Assembly (NCBI GenBank): GCA_947177005.1
Contig: CAMWSZ010000135.1
Coordinates: 1 to 7,510 of the forward strand
DNA from: an uncultured Clostridia bacterium
Lineage (GTDB): Bacteria > Bacillota > Clostridia > Oscillospirales > Oscillospiraceae
Length of the DNA stretch: 7,510 bases
Direction of reading: 5' to 3'
In this document: positions 5,561 to 7,510 of the stretch, piece after piece
Layout: each line of letters starts with the position of its first letter
Position numbering within the stretch: position 1 is the first letter of the stretch
Position numbers and translations under genes: made by a program
Notes under the pieces: model-generated
Told to the model about the DNA's origin: nothing
The model's input: only the letters and a program-made list of their open reading frames with translations
Databases searched by the model: none

Positions 5561-5935
5561 CTAAAAGAGGTGGAGCAGGAGAACATCCAGGTAGTCCGTG
5601 CGTAGACGGGAAAGAATACCATCAAAACTCCGCAGGATGTGATCTTGGGAGAAGTCGTAGTAATTCTGGCCTTTACCGCTCCTGCGGATACCACATTTCC
5701 CTTGAATCAGTAGTTCCTCCCGCAGATTTCCAGTCAGACGCAGTGCCTCTCCAAAACACGTCTCGCAGCGTCCGTCTCCATAAATGTCGGCGTGATCAAA
5801 ATAGTTCACGCCATGATCTATGGCAGTACGCACCAGCGTCTCAACTTCCTTTGGAGTCAGAGAGGCAATACGCATACACCCCATGATAATGCTGGAAACA
5901 TTAAGTTCAGTGCCAAGAATAGAATAATACTTCAT
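5561..5935 (-). pseudogene. Truncated aldo/keto reductase (N-terminal 40 percent)
   Basis: The 124 residues match the N-terminal part of an NAD(P)H-dependent aldo/keto reductase, normally about 300 residues long. Visible elements are the first beta hairpin (LGTELNVSSIIMG), the active-site segment FDHADIYG with D47 and Y52, the catalytic lysine K80 in GKCGIR, and LDVLLLH with H122. The family then reads RPD; here it becomes Leu-Phe-stop, and no frame downstream continues the barrel, so strands that complete the TIM barrel and bind the cofactor phosphate are gone. The break lies near base 5570. The ATG overlaps the phosphotrehalase stop by 4 bases (ATGA), so it was once translationally coupled to that gene. 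A short stable fragment could still be made, but enzyme activity is unlikely. Confidence 0.85.
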
Positions 5936-7510
5936 GAAAAAGTCCCTTCATAATAAATGACGCTTTCATATGGCCTCAGAACCAAATGGCCGTCTTCGAC
6001 TGCAATATCTGCATAATTCCCAATCATTTTTTTGCATCCGGCTGTCCAAGACGTATTGGGCAGTACAACTTTCTTTCCGGTCAGGTTATTGAACACAAAC
6101 AACTCGTCTCCATCCAAGAAGCGCCGGTAGGCAAATACGCCTGCACAGTCCCCGCAGAGAAACTCGATCTGCCCGTCTGAAATAACAGGTTGCTCTTTTC
6201 TCAGCCGGATGAGCTTTTTATAGTAGTGCAGAATGGAATCTTCGTCCAGCGCCTCTGTCTCCGCATTGATGATTTTGAAGTTGTCCGGCGGAGTGATCCA
6301 CGGCGTTCCTGTAGTAAAGCCAGCGTTGACTGTATCATTCCACTGCATAGGTGTCCTGCCATTGTCACGGGAACGCTGCCGCAGGATTTCCAGGGCTTCT
6401 TCTTCCGTTTTACCGTTCTGGAGCATAATCCGGTAGTAATTTAGACTTTCCACGTCCCGGTACTGGTCGATGCTGGTGTATCCGGCGTTTGTAATCCCCA
6501 GTTCCTCTCCCTGGAAGATATAGGGGGTTCCCCGGAGAAGATGGATACAAGTTGCCAGCATCTTGGCCGATTCTTTCCAATATCTCTTGTCATTCCCAAA
6601 CCGAGAAACCGCTCTGGGCTGGTCATGGTTGCACCAGAAGACGGCATTCCAACCATTCGCGTCCTGCATTTCCATCTGCCATACGGTTAAAAGTTCTTTC
6701 AGTTTGGTGATATCAGGGGCTTGCAGCTCCCACTTGTTTCCGTCCTTATAGTCCACTTTCAGATGATGAAAGCTGAAGGTCATGGACAGTTCCTTTTCAT
6801 CTGGGTTCGTGTAGCGGATACAGTTATCCAGGGAGGTGGAAGACATCTCACCTACTGTTACCATGTCCCCAATCCCGGCATCTGCCACCAGCTCTTTCAG
6901 ATATTCGTGGACATGAGGGCCGTCGGTGTAGAAACGCCGTCCATCGCCGGTGTCATCATCCTGGAATACTGTGGGCTTGGAGATCAGGTTCACCACGTCA
7001 AACCGGAAACCTTTGACTCCCTTTTTCTTCCAGAACCCCAGAACATTTTTCAGTTCCTCCCGCACTTCTGGATTATCCCAGTTCAGGTCCGCCTGCGTTT
7101 TGTCAAACAGATGCAGATACCATTTGCTCAGTTCAGGCACATAGGCCCAGGCATTCCCGCCGAACTTGGATTCCCAGTTGGTGGGCGGCGTGTCCGGCGC
7201 GCCGTCCTGGAAGATGTAATAGTCTTGATATTTCTTCTCCCCCGCCAGTGCCCGCCGGAACCACTCATGCTCCGTGGAGGTGTGGTTGAACACCATGTCA
7301 AACATCAGCCCAATACCCCGCCGTTCCGCCTGTGCAATCAATTCCTCCACATCCTCCATCGACCCAAACACCGGGTCAATGGAGAGATAATCGGAAATGT
7401 CGTAACCGTTGTCGTTCAGCGGCGATTTGAAAAAAGGAGTCAGCCAGAGATAATCAATACCCAATTCCTGCAAATAGTCCAGCTTTTCGATCACGCCGCG
7501 AATATCACCG
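5932..7510 (-). CDS. treC: Alpha,alpha-phosphotrehalase, GH13 (5' end outside window)
   Basis: Predicted to hydrolyse trehalose 6-phosphate, the product of trehalose PTS uptake, to glucose and glucose 6-phosphate in the cytoplasm. The frame is open to the right edge and still reads GDIRGVIEKL there; the GTG at 7492-7494 is an internal valine. About 30 N-terminal residues are missing from a protein of about 555. Numbered from that valine, the GH13 regions are DMVFNH (66-71), GFRFDVVNLISK with nucleophile D166, VGEM with acid/base E216, and NHDQPR (289-294, D291). Segments such as GDGRRFYTDGP, RYTNPDEKEL and FSFHHLKVDY are characteristic of TreA/TreC rather than oligo-1,6-glucosidases, the main alternative. 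A C-terminal beta domain is present through the stop. No PTS transporter or treR regulator is in view; they could lie to the right. It is followed with a 4-bp overlap by the broken aldo/keto reductase. Confidence 0.92.
   Translation of the reverse strand, partial: GDIRGVIEKLDYLQELGIDYLWLTPFFKSPLNDNGYDISDYLSIDPVFGSMEDVEELIAQAERRGIGLMFDMVFNHTSTEHEWFRRALAGEKKYQDYYIFQDGAPDTPPTNWESKFGGNAWAYVPELSKWYLHLFDKTQADLNWDNPEVREELKNVLGFWKKKGVKGFRFDVVNLISKPTVFQDDDTGDGRRFYTDGPHVHEYLKELVADAGIGDMVTVGEMSSTSLDNCIRYTNPDEKELSMTFSFHHLKVDYKDGNKWELQAPDITKLKELLTVWQMEMQDANGWNAVFWCNHDQPRAVSRFGNDKRYWKESAKMLATCIHLLRGTPYIFQGEELGITNAGYTSIDQYRDVESLNYYRIMLQNGKTEEEALEILRQRSRDNGRTPMQWNDTVNAGFTTGTPWITPPDNFKIINAETEALDEDSILHYYKKLIRLRKEQPVISDGQIEFLCGDCAGVFAYRRFLDGDELFVFNNLTGKKVVLPNTSWTAGCKKMIGNYADIAVEDGHLVLRPYESVIYYEGTFS

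Noticed and set aside
7492..7494. GTG as the start of phosphotrehalase
   Set aside because: The frame continues as GDIRG to the edge, a conserved GH13 segment, and about 30 residues of the normal N-terminus would otherwise be missing.

Overview
The window looks like chromosomal DNA of a low- to mid-GC Bacillota, most likely a gut-type Clostridia (Lachnospiraceae/Oscillospiraceae-like). This rests on strong purine-rich ribosome binding sites, a textbook sigma-A promoter, short-spaced operons, and protein families typical of that group: a macrodomain/SirTM pair, a Cof-type HAD, a ROK kinase and a phosphotrehalase. No species call is possible from sequence reading alone. No RNA gene, CRISPR array or intact mobile element was seen.

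Layout. (1) Bases 1-1506, plus strand: a zinc-type macrodomain ADP-ribosyl hydrolase, cut by the left edge, overlaps a SirTM-class sirtuin by 56 bp. Related pairs in other Firmicutes add and remove mono-ADP-ribose on protein. (2) Bases 1621-3678, minus strand: a compact operon read from a consensus promoter at 3744-3771. It holds a possible 26-codon leader ORF, a 2H-phosphoesterase-like protein, a Cof-type HAD phosphatase and an iron-sulfur-flavoprotein-like FMN protein. It converges on the sirtuin, and a 13-bp perfect inverted repeat covers its last stop codon. (3) Bases 3944-4934, plus strand: a single ROK-family sugar kinase ending in a clear intrinsic terminator. (4) Bases 4980-5935, minus strand: a decayed zone. 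It holds the C-terminal remnant of an FAD-binding oxidoreductase (one frameshift, one in-frame stop), about 300 bases of unassigned DNA with a symmetric hairpin, and an aldo/keto reductase cut off just after its catalytic histidine. (5) Bases 5932-7510, minus strand: alpha,alpha-phosphotrehalase (treC), cut by the right edge and overlapping the broken reductase by 4 bp (ATGA).

How the genes fit together. The macrodomain and SirTM probably form a writer/eraser pair using NAD+. The lipoyl carrier (GcvH-L) and lipoate ligase partners known from staphylococci and streptococci are not in the visible DNA, though they could lie to the left. The ROK kinase and phosphotrehalase suggest sugar uptake and phosphorylation, but they lie on opposite strands, separated by the decayed zone, so they are not one operon. 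A functional link between the ADP-ribosylation pair and the opposing operon is only a hypothesis.
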